A stretch of DNA of 64,000 nt from Nostoc sp. LEGE 06077 (GCF_015207705.1 NZ_JADEWI010000040.1:1-64000); one strand, 5' to 3'; shown: positions 33,768-43,483, counted from the stretch's first letter. The notes: generated from the sequence alone by a model not told the origin. Translations and numbers: made by a program.

Positions 33768-35213
33768 TTAGGAGGATTTGGCTTTACCGGAAGACTTAGA
33801 GTTAGAACCTACACGGCGTTCAAACCAAAGTCCCGCACTAATTAACGCCGAACCGCACATCACAAACACCAGAGACTTGAGCAGCAGTTCTGTGTCATAC
33901 TCCAGCACGCGGCTAATTACTTGCAGAGTTAACAACAGCATACCGCCCCAAAACGATCGCCTGTCATTAAACTTCAATCCTTCCCGAATGAGTCCCCAAG
34001 CTAACACTGTGAACAACACATTAAAAGCAAAAACCCCCAAATCATCAATAGGGTTGATAGCTTGATGCCAGAAAGGTACTACAGCTGTGAAGCCCAGAAA
34101 GGTGACAATCAAAGGTAAATTGAAGACGGCTTCTCGACGAATGGGGTTGTTTCGTTGGCGGGCGAAAAACAACCATTGTAGTACCGCCAAGCCGCTGAGA
34201 ATTCCCAAATCAATGATTGGGCGATAGGCGAATATATTTATGTTACTAGTTGACGAAGAGAAATTGTAGCCAGAAGTCTGCCACAGCCAACGAAAAGACA
34301 GGACATAAAAAGCTAGACCAAAAGCTATCAAAGCTAAATCACGGGCTAAAGATTGAAACAGCCTGTAATTAATTGTCGGGAATAGCAGGTCATCATAGCT
34401 CCAGAATAATGCAGGGGGCAGAGTAAAAGCGAAGGATGCCACCCAAGGTGCAGTTTCCGACAGAGTTGACAGTGGTAAGGGATCGAGATTCAATTGTAAA
34501 GAACTGGCAAAAATAAAAGCGGCGATCGCAAAAATCCACCGCGAACGGCAGATATAGGCTAAAGGTACAAACAATACCCACGACAGCAAAGGCATATGTT
34601 TGATAACCAGTATTGCCCAGTTCCATTCATTGGCGGAATAACGTAAATCCCCTAAGCCTGTCCAATAGCCCATCTGAATGAGGATAATTCCCAGAATTCC
34701 TAGGGAATTGAGAGACAGACTATAAGCCATAACCAAAACGCCAAAACCCCAGGCAAAAAACAGTTCTGGCGTGGAACCGTTAATATTGAAAACATCAGCC
34801 ATCAAGGCGATAGTTGCACCAAACACCATCGCACCTAAAATGAGCAATCCTTCACCCAGGAGGCGTTGACTACGTTTTGGCTTTTTACCTTCAGAGATGC
34901 CAATTGCAGCTTGTCTCCAGGTGTAAAAACCAGTGATAGTTGTAGCTATAAACAAACTCATCATGATGATGAATTTGACATCCCGCGACCATCCTAACCA
35001 GTTAGCAGCCACAAAGGTAATGATGCCTAATGTGAGGAGGATACTACCAATCATGACCGCAGTCATCATCGAGCGATCGCGTGCAGCCGCTTCTAGGTTA
35101 TTAAATTGATAACGGTCTGCTAGTTGTTGATACTGCGAAGCACTGATTAGTCCTTCATCTCGCCATAGTTGTGATTCTCGGCGTAACTTCCGCTGAAAAT
35201 TATCCAATATCAT
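33768..35213 (-). CDS. DUF2157 multi-helix membrane protein
   Basis: About 481 residues. The N-terminal cytosolic segment (RRESQLWRDEGLISASQYQQLADRYQF) is the DUF2157 signature; about 12 membrane helices follow, starting MMTAVMIGSILLTLGIITFVAANW. The C-terminus is short and basic. ATG 35213 is chosen because GGAG is 6 bases upstream; ATG 35219 and TTG 35225 are alternatives. It forms a two-gene operon with the GDYXXLXY protein downstream (124-base gap). The role may be in the envelope; no catalytic motif is visible. Confidence 0.82.
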   Translation of the reverse strand: MILDNFQRKLRRESQLWRDEGLISASQYQQLADRYQFNNLEAAARDRSMMTAVMIGSILLTLGIITFVAANWLGWSRDVKFIIMMSLFIATTITGFYTWRQAAIGISEGKKPKRSQRLLGEGLLILGAMVFGATIALMADVFNINGSTPELFFAWGFGVLVMAYSLSLNSLGILGIILIQMGYWTGLGDLRYSANEWNWAILVIKHMPLLSWVLFVPLAYICRSRWIFAIAAFIFASSLQLNLDPLPLSTLSETAPWVASFAFTLPPALFWSYDDLLFPTINYRLFQSLARDLALIAFGLAFYVLSFRWLWQTSGYNFSSSTSNINIFAYRPIIDLGILSGLAVLQWLFFARQRNNPIRREAVFNLPLIVTFLGFTAVVPFWHQAINPIDDLGVFAFNVLFTVLAWGLIREGLKFNDRRSFWGGMLLLTLQVISRVLEYDTELLLKSLVFVMCGSALISAGLWFERRVGSNSKSSGKAKSS

Positions 35214-35363
35214 GACCATCTCCAATGCAATGAGGTAGTATCACGGTCATCGTCAGAATAGCGGTTATTGTATTTTCAGTATGCAGCCAAGGCATTGTCT
35301 AGCATTGTTCTTGTGTAACAGTTTTATTAGGATTAAAAATACGTATAATTATTCACACAAATA

Positions 35364-36356
35364 ATGGAAAAACCTTCCAATTTATTACTCAAACTCTCAC
35401 GGCGTTTATTTGAAAGCGCAGAAGCACAAGAAAAATTTATTGCCGCCTTAGTTAATCCCCAATTTTTTGCCCCGTCTATTTTGTGGTGTCAGCCAAAACC
35501 AGAAATATCGCCCTTTGCAGTAGAAACACCCTTAACTTGGCAACCACAATTTATCGACAGGTTAGCTTTAGGAGAAAAACCCGGTCAACATCCCCTACAT
35601 AATCAAGGATATTTCTATTGCTTAGATTTTTCTTCTGTATTTTCAGCTTCAATTTTGTTAGCAATTACTCAGCCAATCCCTACAGTTTTTGATATGTGTG
35701 CGGCTCCAGGTGGTAAAAGTATTTTTGCCTGGAAAGCTTTGCAACCAGAATTACTAATTAGTAACGAAGTAATTGGTAAGCGTTTAGGAATGTTAATTTC
35801 TAACTTAAAACGTTGCCAACTCAACCCAGCTATGGTGGTGAACAGAGATTCAAGTATTTTTGCTGAAAGTATCCCCGCATCGAGTAACTTAGTAATTGTT
35901 GATGCGCCTTGCACGGGGCAATCTTTACTAGCTAAAGGTGAAAAAGCACCGGGATGTTTTCATCCTACAGCAATTAATAAAAGTGCCAATCGCCAAAAAA
36001 GAATTATTGCGAATTCTGCTAAAATTGTTGCACCTCAAGGTTATCTTGCCTATATGACTTGTACTTATTCCCCAGAAGAGAATGAGCAGGTTTGTGAATG
36101 GTTTTTATCTCGCTTTCCTCAGTTTCAACCAGTCAAGGTTAGTCATTTACAAGCGTATCAATCACACCTGACGAATATTTCTTGTTACCGCATATTTCCG
36201 CAACATCGATTGGGTGCTGGTGCATTTGCTGTCCTGTTTCAAAATACTGATGAGGGTGAAAGTCAAGAATTAGATACAAGTGCTTTATCTGCGGTGTGGA
36301 TGAATAGTAAAGATGCACTATCAAATAATACTAATATTGTAGGCGCGGATTGCTGA
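35364..36356 (+). CDS. RsmB/NOP2/Sun-family RNA (cytosine-C5) methyltransferase
   Basis: 330 residues. SAM-binding motif I is FDMCAAPGGKSIFAW. Motif IV VIVDAPCTGQSLL carries the conserved PC cysteine, and motif VI is YMTCTYSPEENEQV with the TC catalytic cysteine. This places it with 5-methylcytosine RNA methyltransferases of the RsmB/RsmF/NSUN class; the N-terminal NusB-like domain of RsmB is absent. The target could be rRNA or tRNA. The last 12 codons overlap the vapC gene on the other strand, so the tail after AVLFQN is probably acquired. Confidence 0.85.
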   Translation: MEKPSNLLLKLSRRLFESAEAQEKFIAALVNPQFFAPSILWCQPKPEISPFAVETPLTWQPQFIDRLALGEKPGQHPLHNQGYFYCLDFSSVFSASILLAITQPIPTVFDMCAAPGGKSIFAWKALQPELLISNEVIGKRLGMLISNLKRCQLNPAMVVNRDSSIFAESIPASSNLVIVDAPCTGQSLLAKGEKAPGCFHPTAINKSANRQKRIIANSAKIVAPQGYLAYMTCTYSPEENEQVCEWFLSRFPQFQPVKVSHLQAYQSHLTNISCYRIFPQHRLGAGAFAVLFQNTDEGESQELDTSALSAVWMNSKDALSNNTNIVGADC

Positions 36357-36704
36357 ATCAACTGTTGCAATCGTTAAGCCATGCTGTAAAGACTGACAGA
36401 TTAGCATTCTATCAAAGGGATCTTTATGCAATAGTGGTAGGCTTGCGAGTTGAGTAACACTACCTTCATCTAAGTCAAGGTTTGCAATTTGATGGCGATC
36501 GCGTTGTGTGGGAATATAGATTTCAGGAGATTCTGGTAATGGTAATTTGCCCAATTGATATTTAACAATGCACTCCCATATTGAGACAACGCTGAGATAA
36601 ATCTGATTATCTAGATTGCAAATGGCATCTCTAACATCTGTTGGTAGCTGTTTATCGCCACTGATAAACCATAAGAAAATATGAGTATCTAGAAGAATTT
36701 TCAT
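36321..36704 (-). CDS. vapC: PIN-domain toxin of a type II toxin-antitoxin pair
   Basis: 127 residues, a complete PIN domain. The acidic metal-binding residues are visible: D6 in KILLDTHIFLW, E44 in VSIWECIVK, D95/D98 in HKDPFDRML and D116 in TVDSAIRAY. PIN toxins are Mg-dependent ribonucleases that cut tRNA or other RNA when the antitoxin is lost. Its start overlaps the antitoxin stop by four bases (ATGA type), so translation is coupled. The 3' end overlaps the methyltransferase gene by 36 bases tail to tail. It is downstream of the reverse transcriptase gene on the same strand. Confidence 0.92.
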   Translation of the reverse strand: MKILLDTHIFLWFISGDKQLPTDVRDAICNLDNQIYLSVVSIWECIVKYQLGKLPLPESPEIYIPTQRDRHQIANLDLDEGSVTQLASLPLLHKDPFDRMLICQSLQHGLTIATVDSAIRAYNISII

Positions 36705-36940
36705 CTGCCCTCAAATGCGTTTAACATATCTTCAGGCAGAGGTAAATCAAAATCATCAGGCACAGTAAACTCTCCCGCACATAAACCAAACGGTCGTAGC
36801 ATTTTTTTAGTACTTTTAATTGGTTTTAATTCAGCAATCTCTTTATCTGCTTGAATAATAATAAAACTTTCACCTGCCTCAACTTGGTTGAGATATTTTA
36901 ATGGATTTTGTTGGATTTCATCAACTGTAATTTTCTGCAT
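36701..36940 (-). CDS. Phd/YefM-type antitoxin
   Basis: 79 residues. The N-terminal DNA-binding part MQKITVDEIQQNPLKYLNQVEAGESFIIIQADKEIAELKPI has the Phd/YefM pattern; the C-terminal part (LCAGEFTVPDDFDLPLPEDMLNAFEGR) is acidic and should wrap the PIN toxin and block its active site. The FxVPDDFDxPLPEDxLxxFEG ending is typical of antitoxins paired with this PIN clade. It probably represses its own promoter, in the 81-base gap up to the reverse transcriptase gene. The stop overlaps the toxin start. Confidence 0.9.
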   Translation of the reverse strand: MQKITVDEIQQNPLKYLNQVEAGESFIIIQADKEIAELKPIKSTKKMLRPFGLCAGEFTVPDDFDLPLPEDMLNAFEGR

Positions 36941-37021
36941 TTGAGTAATTCAATGTATTAGCAATAGGATATGAATTTGTGCAATCTATTTGCAAAAGTT
37001 AACTTTTTGCTGTAGACATTT

Positions 37022-38566
37022 TTATTTGGATTTAGCCCATTTTATTAATATGTCATTTAATAAACTATTATCTTTCACATAATCCAAAAAAAATTTTCGC
37101 TCTTCTACGGGTAAAGTTGTTGATGCAATAATAAATGCACGTTTACACCATATATCCATAATTGTATAACTTTCCTTAAGTTCACGAATCCAGTCACCCA
37201 TATTTTGGGAATAAGCACTTAATAAAATTTCTCTTCTCAGGCTTGAAGGGGAATTCTGATATATAGCAATTATCTGACTGGCATTATTTAGTGACGAATT
37301 TCTCGCAAAAAGGCTCATTAATGATATTTGAAAATATTCATTTGATTTAATGAGATCGGTGTATAAAATGTTTATTATTTTACTACCTAGTATTTTCCAA
37401 TTACCACTATAGTTATTATTGATTGATATTAAATAATGGCATATATCGCTGATTGCTGGCGTTAAGGAATCAATATTATCAAGACAGAACTCAACAGCAG
37501 ATGGAATACCTACTTGTGAAAGTCTTCTTAGAAACCATCTCAGGCGAGTATAATTTGGTTCATCATTATTTAAATAATCAGACAATATCTTATCTACAAA
37601 AAATTTGCTGAAAATATTTAACTGCTCATCATTAATGTTCTGAATATTTACAGTTGTGTATGGATTACTTGATGAATACATTTTTATTATATTAATAATA
37701 CTTTCTTCATAACTATTAATAGGTTGATCCTTAGTCATTAAAGTACAACGCTGTTTTAATTCATCAGATGTATATATTTTCGTCTTTTGCCTCTGTAATA
37801 TTAACCTTTGTTGTTTATCTAGTATTTCTGCCATCTGATAAATAATAATTCTTGCTTCTTGCTTGCTGTTACAAAATATAATAATATCATCAACAAAACG
37901 ACAAAAATCTATACCTTTTAAAGATAAGCTATTGTCTACAGGAATTAGTGAAAGCTCTCCTAACAAATGAGTAGCATGTGGCCCAGTAGGAATTCCTCTA
38001 GAAACTTTTGCTGTTACACTTTCTAATAAATTCATCAACCACTTTTTTACCTGATTAGGAAATCCAGATTCAATTAGCTGATTTTCAATATTATGATGGT
38101 AGATTTGATTATAAAAATCTGCAATATCTAAAGAGACTGCGTATTTATAATTGAAGCTTTTTTGTTCACATGTTTTCCAAAATTCTAACCATGAAATATT
38201 AGGGTTATATAAACTCCCATCATTTTGTGGATTGAATCTGTAACTAAAAACTTTATTGTCTGATGTAGGAATTCTTCTATTTTCAATAAGCTGACCAAAT
38301 TCGTAAATAATTGCTGTTAATATAGTGTGATCTAATGGATCTAGTTGTGTTGCAGTCCTATATGAAATTTCATCCTTGGGTACTATAAATCTTCTAGAAG
38401 GATTATGTTGATAGTTACCTAAATCTATGTCTTTAAAGCGATTTATTGCTTCATCTTCGACTTCATTAAGAATGTCAAACTCTACAGGCTTAGGAAATAA
38501 ATCTGTGTCGCTATATTTAAACACATAATTTAAAGCCCATCTCAGTGAATTTTCTTGAAGTTTCAT
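37022..38566 (-). CDS. Reverse transcriptase with helical C-terminal domain (UG/Abi defence-RT-like)
   Basis: 514 residues. The RT core is intact: VSLDIADFYNQIYHHNI (residues 145-160; Asp147 and Asp150), GIPTGPHATHLLGELSL (191-207) and the catalytic box FCRFVDDIIIF (221-231; Asp226/Asp227, a variant of YADD). An N-terminal extension with LDPLDHTIL, as in Abi/UG-type RTs, precedes it. Residues 310-514 contain no polymerase thumb-X or maturase domain but a helix-rich region resembling HEAT/alpha-repeat units (for example SLRREILLSAYSQNMGDWI). There is no group II intron RNA, no msr/msd and no template/variable repeat near. The gene is AT-rich relative to alaS. A Phd/PIN pair follows 81 bases on. 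No Shine-Dalgarno is visible before ATG 38566. Confidence 0.85.
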   Translation of the reverse strand: MKLQENSLRWALNYVFKYSDTDLFPKPVEFDILNEVEDEAINRFKDIDLGNYQHNPSRRFIVPKDEISYRTATQLDPLDHTILTAIIYEFGQLIENRRIPTSDNKVFSYRFNPQNDGSLYNPNISWLEFWKTCEQKSFNYKYAVSLDIADFYNQIYHHNIENQLIESGFPNQVKKWLMNLLESVTAKVSRGIPTGPHATHLLGELSLIPVDNSLSLKGIDFCRFVDDIIIFCNSKQEARIIIYQMAEILDKQQRLILQRQKTKIYTSDELKQRCTLMTKDQPINSYEESIINIIKMYSSSNPYTTVNIQNINDEQLNIFSKFFVDKILSDYLNNDEPNYTRLRWFLRRLSQVGIPSAVEFCLDNIDSLTPAISDICHYLISINNNYSGNWKILGSKIINILYTDLIKSNEYFQISLMSLFARNSSLNNASQIIAIYQNSPSSLRREILLSAYSQNMGDWIRELKESYTIMDIWCKRAFIIASTTLPVEERKFFLDYVKDNSLLNDILIKWAKSK

Positions 38567-38654
38567 AATTTATACAGTCAATATAAATATCAAATTTAAA
38601 TTAGTTCAATAAATTCCGCATTAACTTAAATAAGCCTTCAATCCAAAATAAACT

Positions 38655-38680
38655 ATGGGTTACGGCTTCGCATAACCCAT
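38655..38680 (-). terminator. Hairpin between alaS and the reverse transcriptase gene
   Basis: ATGGGTTA (38655-38662) pairs with TAACCCAT (38673-38680), loop CGGCTTCGCA. It lies 26 bases past the alaS stop, with a T-rich run on the minus-strand side, and probably ends the alaS transcript. The loop text is typical of a cyanobacterial dispersed repeat. Confidence 0.55.
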
Positions 38681-38705
38681 CCTACAAATTTATTCTAAAT
38701 AATAG

Positions 38706-41348
38706 TTAACCCAACCCAGCTTTTAACTCACTCTGTGCTTGTTCCAAAGCCTGTGGTAATTTACTGTCATCGCGGCCGCCAGCTTGGGCGAGGTTTGGTC
38801 TACCGCCGCCGCCGCCGCCGCAGATTTTAGCGATCGCACCGACAAATTTTCCTGCTTGTAAACCTTTCTTGTTTACCTCTGGACTAAATGCTGCAACTAT
38901 GCTAACTTTGCCAGCTTCGGGAACAGAACCGAGAACTACTGCACCATTACCAATTTTTTGCAGTAAACGTTCCGCCGCAGTTTTCAAAGATTCTGGGTCA
39001 ACACCTTCGAGTTGGGCAACAATAATTTTATGGTCGCCTACTGTTTGGGCTGTTTCTAGTAAGCTGTCAGATTTGGCGATCGCTAGTTGTCCTTTCAGAG
39101 TTTCTAATTGCTTCTCGGCGGTTCGCAGTTCGGTTTGCAGAGTGGTGATTCTATCTGGTAGTTCTTCGGGTTTAACTTTAAAGCGATCGCTTAAATCTTT
39201 GACTACTTTATCCCGAACGTTGAGGTAATCTAAAATCGCCGGGCCAGAAACTGCTTCAATCCGCCGTACTCCAGAAGCCACACCAGCCTCAGAGATAATC
39301 TTAAATACGCCAATCTCCGCAGTATTACTTACGTGCGTACCGCCACACAATTCCATCGACACACTAGGAAAATCTATCACGCGGACTTCATCGCCGTATT
39401 TTTCCCCAAACATCGCCACAGCACCTCTAGCTTTGGCTTCGGCTAAGGGTAATACTTCGATTTTGGCGGAGTGTGCCTCAGAAATCCAGATGTTCACCTG
39501 TTCTTCAACTTGTTGGACTTCCTCGGTTGTTAAAGCACGGGGACAGTTGAAGTCAAAGCGTAGTCTGTCGAAGGAAACTAGTGAACCCGCTTGAGAGATT
39601 CCCTCATCGACAATTTTCTTTAACGCCGCTTGGAGTAAGTGGGTGGCTGTATGGTTTGCTTGGGCGCGACGACGACAAGCATGATCAATTTGGGCGGTAA
39701 CTGTATCGCCAACCCGCAGAGTTCCCCGTTCGATGCGTCCGAAGTGGACAAAGAAATCTGATTCTTTCTTCACATCTTCCACGCGGACAACAAGACCATC
39801 ACCAGAGATATAACCGCGATCGCCTATTTGTCCCCCAGATTCTGCATAGAATGGGGTTTGGTTGAGGACGATTTGCACTTCTGTCCCGGCTTCGGCTGCT
39901 TCTTCGGCGACACCATTAACTAGTAATACTTCCACTTTCACCGTCGCCGCAGCTTGGGTATAACCTAAAAATTCCGTGGCGTGGATACGTTCTGCGAGTT
40001 TATCCAGGGAACCTTGGACAGTTAAATCAATGGTTTCGTGGGCGGCTTTCGCGCGTTCCACCTGCTTTTGCATTTCGCTATTAAATCCAGCTTCATCAAC
40101 GGTAAGGTTATTTTCTTCCGCGACTTCTTGGGTGAGTTCCAAGGGGAAACCGTAGGTATCGTACAGGGTGAAAGCACTTTCCCCACTAATTTGGGTTTGC
40201 CCTTGCTGTTTCACTTGTTGGATAATTTCTTCGAGAAGTTTTTCACCTCTATCGAGTGTTCTGAGGAAATTCGATTCTTCTCGTTCTAGTTCTGCGTTGA
40301 TGGATGCTTCTCGTTGACGGACATTGGGGTAAGCTGATTCCGCCAGGGTGATCGCAGTTTCGGCAACTTGGGTGATAAAATTCCCGGAAATGCCAATTAA
40401 TCGCCCGTGACGCACCACCCGCCGAATTAACCGCCGCAACACGTAACCCCGTCCCACATTCGAGGCGCGGATTTCATCAGCAATCATGTGAACTACAGAA
40501 CGTACATGATCCCCGATGACTTTTAAAGAGACTTTGGTTTTCTCATCGCTTGTATGATAATCAATGCCAGCAATTTGGGCGGCTGTTTTAATAATTGGGA
40601 AAATTAAATCTGTTTCGTAGTTATTCGGTACTTTTTGGAGGATTTGCGCCATTCTCTCCAAACCCATACCAGTATCTATATTCTTATTTTGCAGTGGCGT
40701 TAAATTCCCAGATGCATCCCGGTTGTATTGCATAAATACCAAGTTATAGAACTCGATAAATCGGGAATCATCTTCTAAATCAATATTATCTTCGCCGCGT
40801 TCGGGGTGGAAGTCGTAATAAATTTCCGAACAAGGGCCGCAAGGGCCAGTGGGGCCAGAAGCCCAAAAGTTATCATCTGCACCCATATGTTTAATTCTGG
40901 GAGTGGATACGCCAATTTTGTCGCGCCAGATTTCAAAAGCTTCGTCATCTTCTTCAAAGACGCTGACAACAAGGTTTTGGGGAGAAAAGCCAAAGACTTG
41001 TGTGGAAATTTCCCAACCCCAAGCGATCGCTTGTTCTTTAAAATAATCACCAAAGCTAAAGTTACCCAACATCTCAAAAAACGTCTGATGGCGTTTGGTG
41101 CGTCCGACGTTTTCAATATCGTTGGTACGGATGCACTTTTGCGATGTGGTTGCTCTTTTAAATCCGGGTGTGCGCTGTCCCAGGAATATCGGCTTAAATG
41201 GTAACATCCCCGCGATCGTCAGCAGCACGGTTGGATCTTCCGGTACGAGGGAAGCACTGGGGAGAATTTGGTGTTCCCGTTTGGCGTAGAAGTCAAGAAA
41301 TAAGGTACGAATTTCGTTACCGCTGATGAATTGGGGATTAGAAGACAT
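38706..41348 (-). CDS. alaS: Alanyl-tRNA synthetase
   Basis: 880 residues, the full class II enzyme. Motif 2 region is [31 protein letters not shown]; motif 3 includes GMGLERMAQ and [17 protein letters not shown]. The editing domain has [11 protein letters not shown] and, further on, [13 protein letters not shown] for zinc. The C-terminal C-Ala domain has the Gly-rich [20 protein letters not shown]. It charges tRNA-Ala and hydrolyses mischarged Ser/Gly. ATG 41348 is the natural start. The last residues SELKAGLG are normal. An AT-rich accessory island follows directly. Confidence 0.97.
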   Translation of the reverse strand: MSSNPQFISGNEIRTLFLDFYAKREHQILPSASLVPEDPTVLLTIAGMLPFKPIFLGQRTPGFKRATTSQKCIRTNDIENVGRTKRHQTFFEMLGNFSFGDYFKEQAIAWGWEISTQVFGFSPQNLVVSVFEEDDEAFEIWRDKIGVSTPRIKHMGADDNFWASGPTGPCGPCSEIYYDFHPERGEDNIDLEDDSRFIEFYNLVFMQYNRDASGNLTPLQNKNIDTGMGLERMAQILQKVPNNYETDLIFPIIKTAAQIAGIDYHTSDEKTKVSLKVIGDHVRSVVHMIADEIRASNVGRGYVLRRLIRRVVRHGRLIGISGNFITQVAETAITLAESAYPNVRQREASINAELEREESNFLRTLDRGEKLLEEIIQQVKQQGQTQISGESAFTLYDTYGFPLELTQEVAEENNLTVDEAGFNSEMQKQVERAKAAHETIDLTVQGSLDKLAERIHATEFLGYTQAAATVKVEVLLVNGVAEEAAEAGTEVQIVLNQTPFYAESGGQIGDRGYISGDGLVVRVEDVKKESDFFVHFGRIERGTLRVGDTVTAQIDHACRRRAQANHTATHLLQAALKKIVDEGISQAGSLVSFDRLRFDFNCPRALTTEEVQQVEEQVNIWISEAHSAKIEVLPLAEAKARGAVAMFGEKYGDEVRVIDFPSVSMELCGGTHVSNTAEIGVFKIISEAGVASGVRRIEAVSGPAILDYLNVRDKVVKDLSDRFKVKPEELPDRITTLQTELRTAEKQLETLKGQLAIAKSDSLLETAQTVGDHKIIVAQLEGVDPESLKTAAERLLQKIGNGAVVLGSVPEAGKVSIVAAFSPEVNKKGLQAGKFVGAIAKICGGGGGGRPNLAQAGGRDDSKLPQALEQAQSELKAGLG

Positions 41349-42452
41349 GGGTGCAAAGCAGAAGAGAATAATTAGGGATGAGAGACTAGGGGCTAGGAAC
41401 TAGGGATTAGGCATTTTGGTCATAAATTCAGTACTTTTCAGCTAGGCACTGATACAAATAGAAATTATAAACATCATTTTAGCCTCTAGTCTCTAGCCTC
41501 TAACCCCTATTTTTGCATTTTGTTTCGGGTTGCTGCTAGTGATTTTTACTTAGGCAGATATTTATGCAGCGATCGCCTGCGTCTATATAAGTAATGTTAC
41601 TACACCACTCTTGTCAGATGTATGCTATCCCAACCCAAAAATAGCATTTATGTCTCCAGCAAATATTAAAATTTATCAAAAATACCCTTAGAACTAACCG
41701 TTTTCAAAATTACATCTGACAACTGTGCTGACAAAAATACTGAATCTATTGAGTTTAAGATCAGACTGTCACCGTAAAATCCGCAGCTTTTGGAGAGTCG
41801 ATAAAATAAGTAGTTTTTGCTGCGGTCACATTGAAAGTTATTGATTTTCTCATAAATTTTTTACAAAGTTTTTAAATTAACTTATTTTCCATCCAATGAT
41901 TTTATCTCTAGTGAATTCACTTATTAAATAGGTGAAGTCGACATAATAAAGCCTAGTAGAAGAAATCAGTACAACTAGGCTTTATGCACAAGCAAATCCT
42001 TGCTGATAGGAGACTACATAACATTCCTAATGTTTCTTAAGCATCTCGGATTTCACGGATAAAATTAAATTTCATACTTTTTTAATTATTAAATTCGGAC
42101 AAGCATAACAGAGGTGTTTTCCGCATAAAGCCTGTTGTTTTATTGTGTTTATACTTGCCGCTAAGTAAAACATATAAAATCCAGTATTTCCATTAAAGAT
42201 AAATATAATTTCCGTATTTACACTGTTTTAAAAAAAATAGATGAAGACCGAAAGTAATTATCAGATACAGAAACTTTACGGAGTGCATTAAGAATACATA
42301 TTAAGATGATATTAAAATTATCAGGGTATGGTTAGTTTAGGGTTATCACTATCAAACATAGTCGAATCTATCAATAATAAAATTACTGAGAGATTCACTA
42401 TTAAAAAAAATAGTAGGAATTTTTAGCTTGAAATAAGGCAGATACCAAAAAA
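41349..42452. other. 1.1-kb intergenic region with heptad-like repeats and one strong hairpin
   Basis: No credible protein frame exists on either strand. Near alaS there are degenerate CTAGGGG/CTAGGAA/CTAGGGA heptads (about 41378-41412) and, inverted, CCTCTAGTCTCTAGCCTCTAAC (about 41485-41510). A hairpin lies at 41946-41985. The rest is AT-rich. One HIP1 site is at about 41571. The length is unusual for this window and would suit a non-coding RNA or a long 5' leader of the GGDEF gene, but there is no direct proof. Confidence 0.55.
41946..41985 (+). terminator. Strong hairpin in the alaS-GGDEF spacer
   Basis: ATAAAGCCTAGT (41946-41957) pairs perfectly with ACTAGGCTTTAT (41974-41985), loop 16 bases. 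No gene ends close upstream on the plus strand, so it may end an unrecognised RNA or be a repeat. No T-run follows. Confidence 0.45.
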
Positions 42453-43475
42453 ATGAATATTTCTATTCTGGTCTTTGGAAGTGATAAATTTGTTTCCCAA
42501 CTTCCCGATCAGATCCTGGATACAACCGCTTTTAGTATAGAAGTTATTGATAATTTCCATCAAGCAATTTCTAAAATTGAAATTTCTCCGCCTGATGTCA
42601 TCTTTATACAATCAAGTTTAGATGGAAGTATAGAACTGTGCGGTTGGTTAAAAAACCAAAACCAATTATCTTGGTTGTATTGTATCCTTTTCGAGGATCG
42701 TTCCTATCAGTTAGCTGCTAAAAGTGAGCAGGATTTGTGTTGGGAATGGGAAATGACTGCTACTGCACTCAGACAAGGTGCTGATGCTTATATTTGGCAG
42801 TTAACAGATGACATAATCGCCAAAAATCCTGTCAGTGTAGCAGCCCATCATCAGATAATACTATCTCAATTGAATGTTGGTTTGCGGAAAGCTCACAAAT
42901 ACCGTGAACTTATGCGGACAAATGATTTATTATCTGCGATCGCTTTAGCAGATTCGTTAACAGAAATTAGTAATCGTCGGGCGATGGAATGGGACTTACC
43001 TCGACAAGTAAAAAAAGCGCGCACTCAAAGTACTCCTTTGAGTTTGATTATTTTAGATATAGACTATTTCAAAAAAGTCAATGATACTTATGGACATTTA
43101 GTTGGCGATCGCCTCTTACAATTATTAGCCCATCGACTACGACACAACCTGCGATCTAAAGATACTCCCTTCCGTTATGGTGGCGAAGAATTCGTAGTTG
43201 TCCTCAGTAACACCACTGACGAAGAATCAATGATAGTTGCAGAACGCTTAAATCGCATAGTTGCAGATCAACCATTCGCCATTAATCAAGACCTGATTAT
43301 TCCCGTCACAATTAGCTTAGGCGTTGCTACTCTCCAAGCAGATGATGATGATAAGGGTTATAGCTTACTTCATCGTGCAGATCAATGTCTGTTGAATGCG
43401 AAAGCTTCAGGACGTAACCAAGTCGTTAGTTGGGAATACGCTAATTTCTCCCATCTCAAAGCTGTGTCTTCGTAA
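42453..43475 (+). CDS. Diguanylate cyclase (GGDEF) with a degenerate receiver domain
   Basis: 340 residues. The C-terminal GGDEF domain is intact: DSLTEISNRRAME, IILDIDYFKKVNDTYGHLVGDRLL and the active-site loop RYGGEEF near residue 245, ending ADQCLLNAKASGRNQV. It should make cyclic di-GMP from two GTP. No RxxD inhibitory site is seen five residues before GGEEF (the segment is SKDTPF). The N-terminal 150 residues look like a response-regulator receiver (ISILVFGSDKF, PPDVIFIQSSLDG), but the acidic pair is GS and the phospho-acceptor Asp is replaced by Gln. Control is therefore likely by protein binding rather than phosphorylation. Confidence 0.88.
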   Translation: MNISILVFGSDKFVSQLPDQILDTTAFSIEVIDNFHQAISKIEISPPDVIFIQSSLDGSIELCGWLKNQNQLSWLYCILFEDRSYQLAAKSEQDLCWEWEMTATALRQGADAYIWQLTDDIIAKNPVSVAAHHQIILSQLNVGLRKAHKYRELMRTNDLLSAIALADSLTEISNRRAMEWDLPRQVKKARTQSTPLSLIILDIDYFKKVNDTYGHLVGDRLLQLLAHRLRHNLRSKDTPFRYGGEEFVVVLSNTTDEESMIVAERLNRIVADQPFAINQDLIIPVTISLGVATLQADDDDKGYSLLHRADQCLLNAKASGRNQVVSWEYANFSHLKAVSS

Positions 43476-43483
43476 ATAGTAGG

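Noticed and set aside
37022-38566. Diversity-generating retroelement, especially with an FGE-fold protein at 55407
   Set aside because: The RT lacks the DGR motif (GNLTSQ-type box), no template/variable repeat pair or Avd gene is visible, and the FGE-fold protein is 17 kb away.
37022-38566. Group II intron or retron
   Set aside because: No maturase or endonuclease domain, no intron domain V/VI-like RNA, and no msr/msd-like inverted repeats in the flanks.
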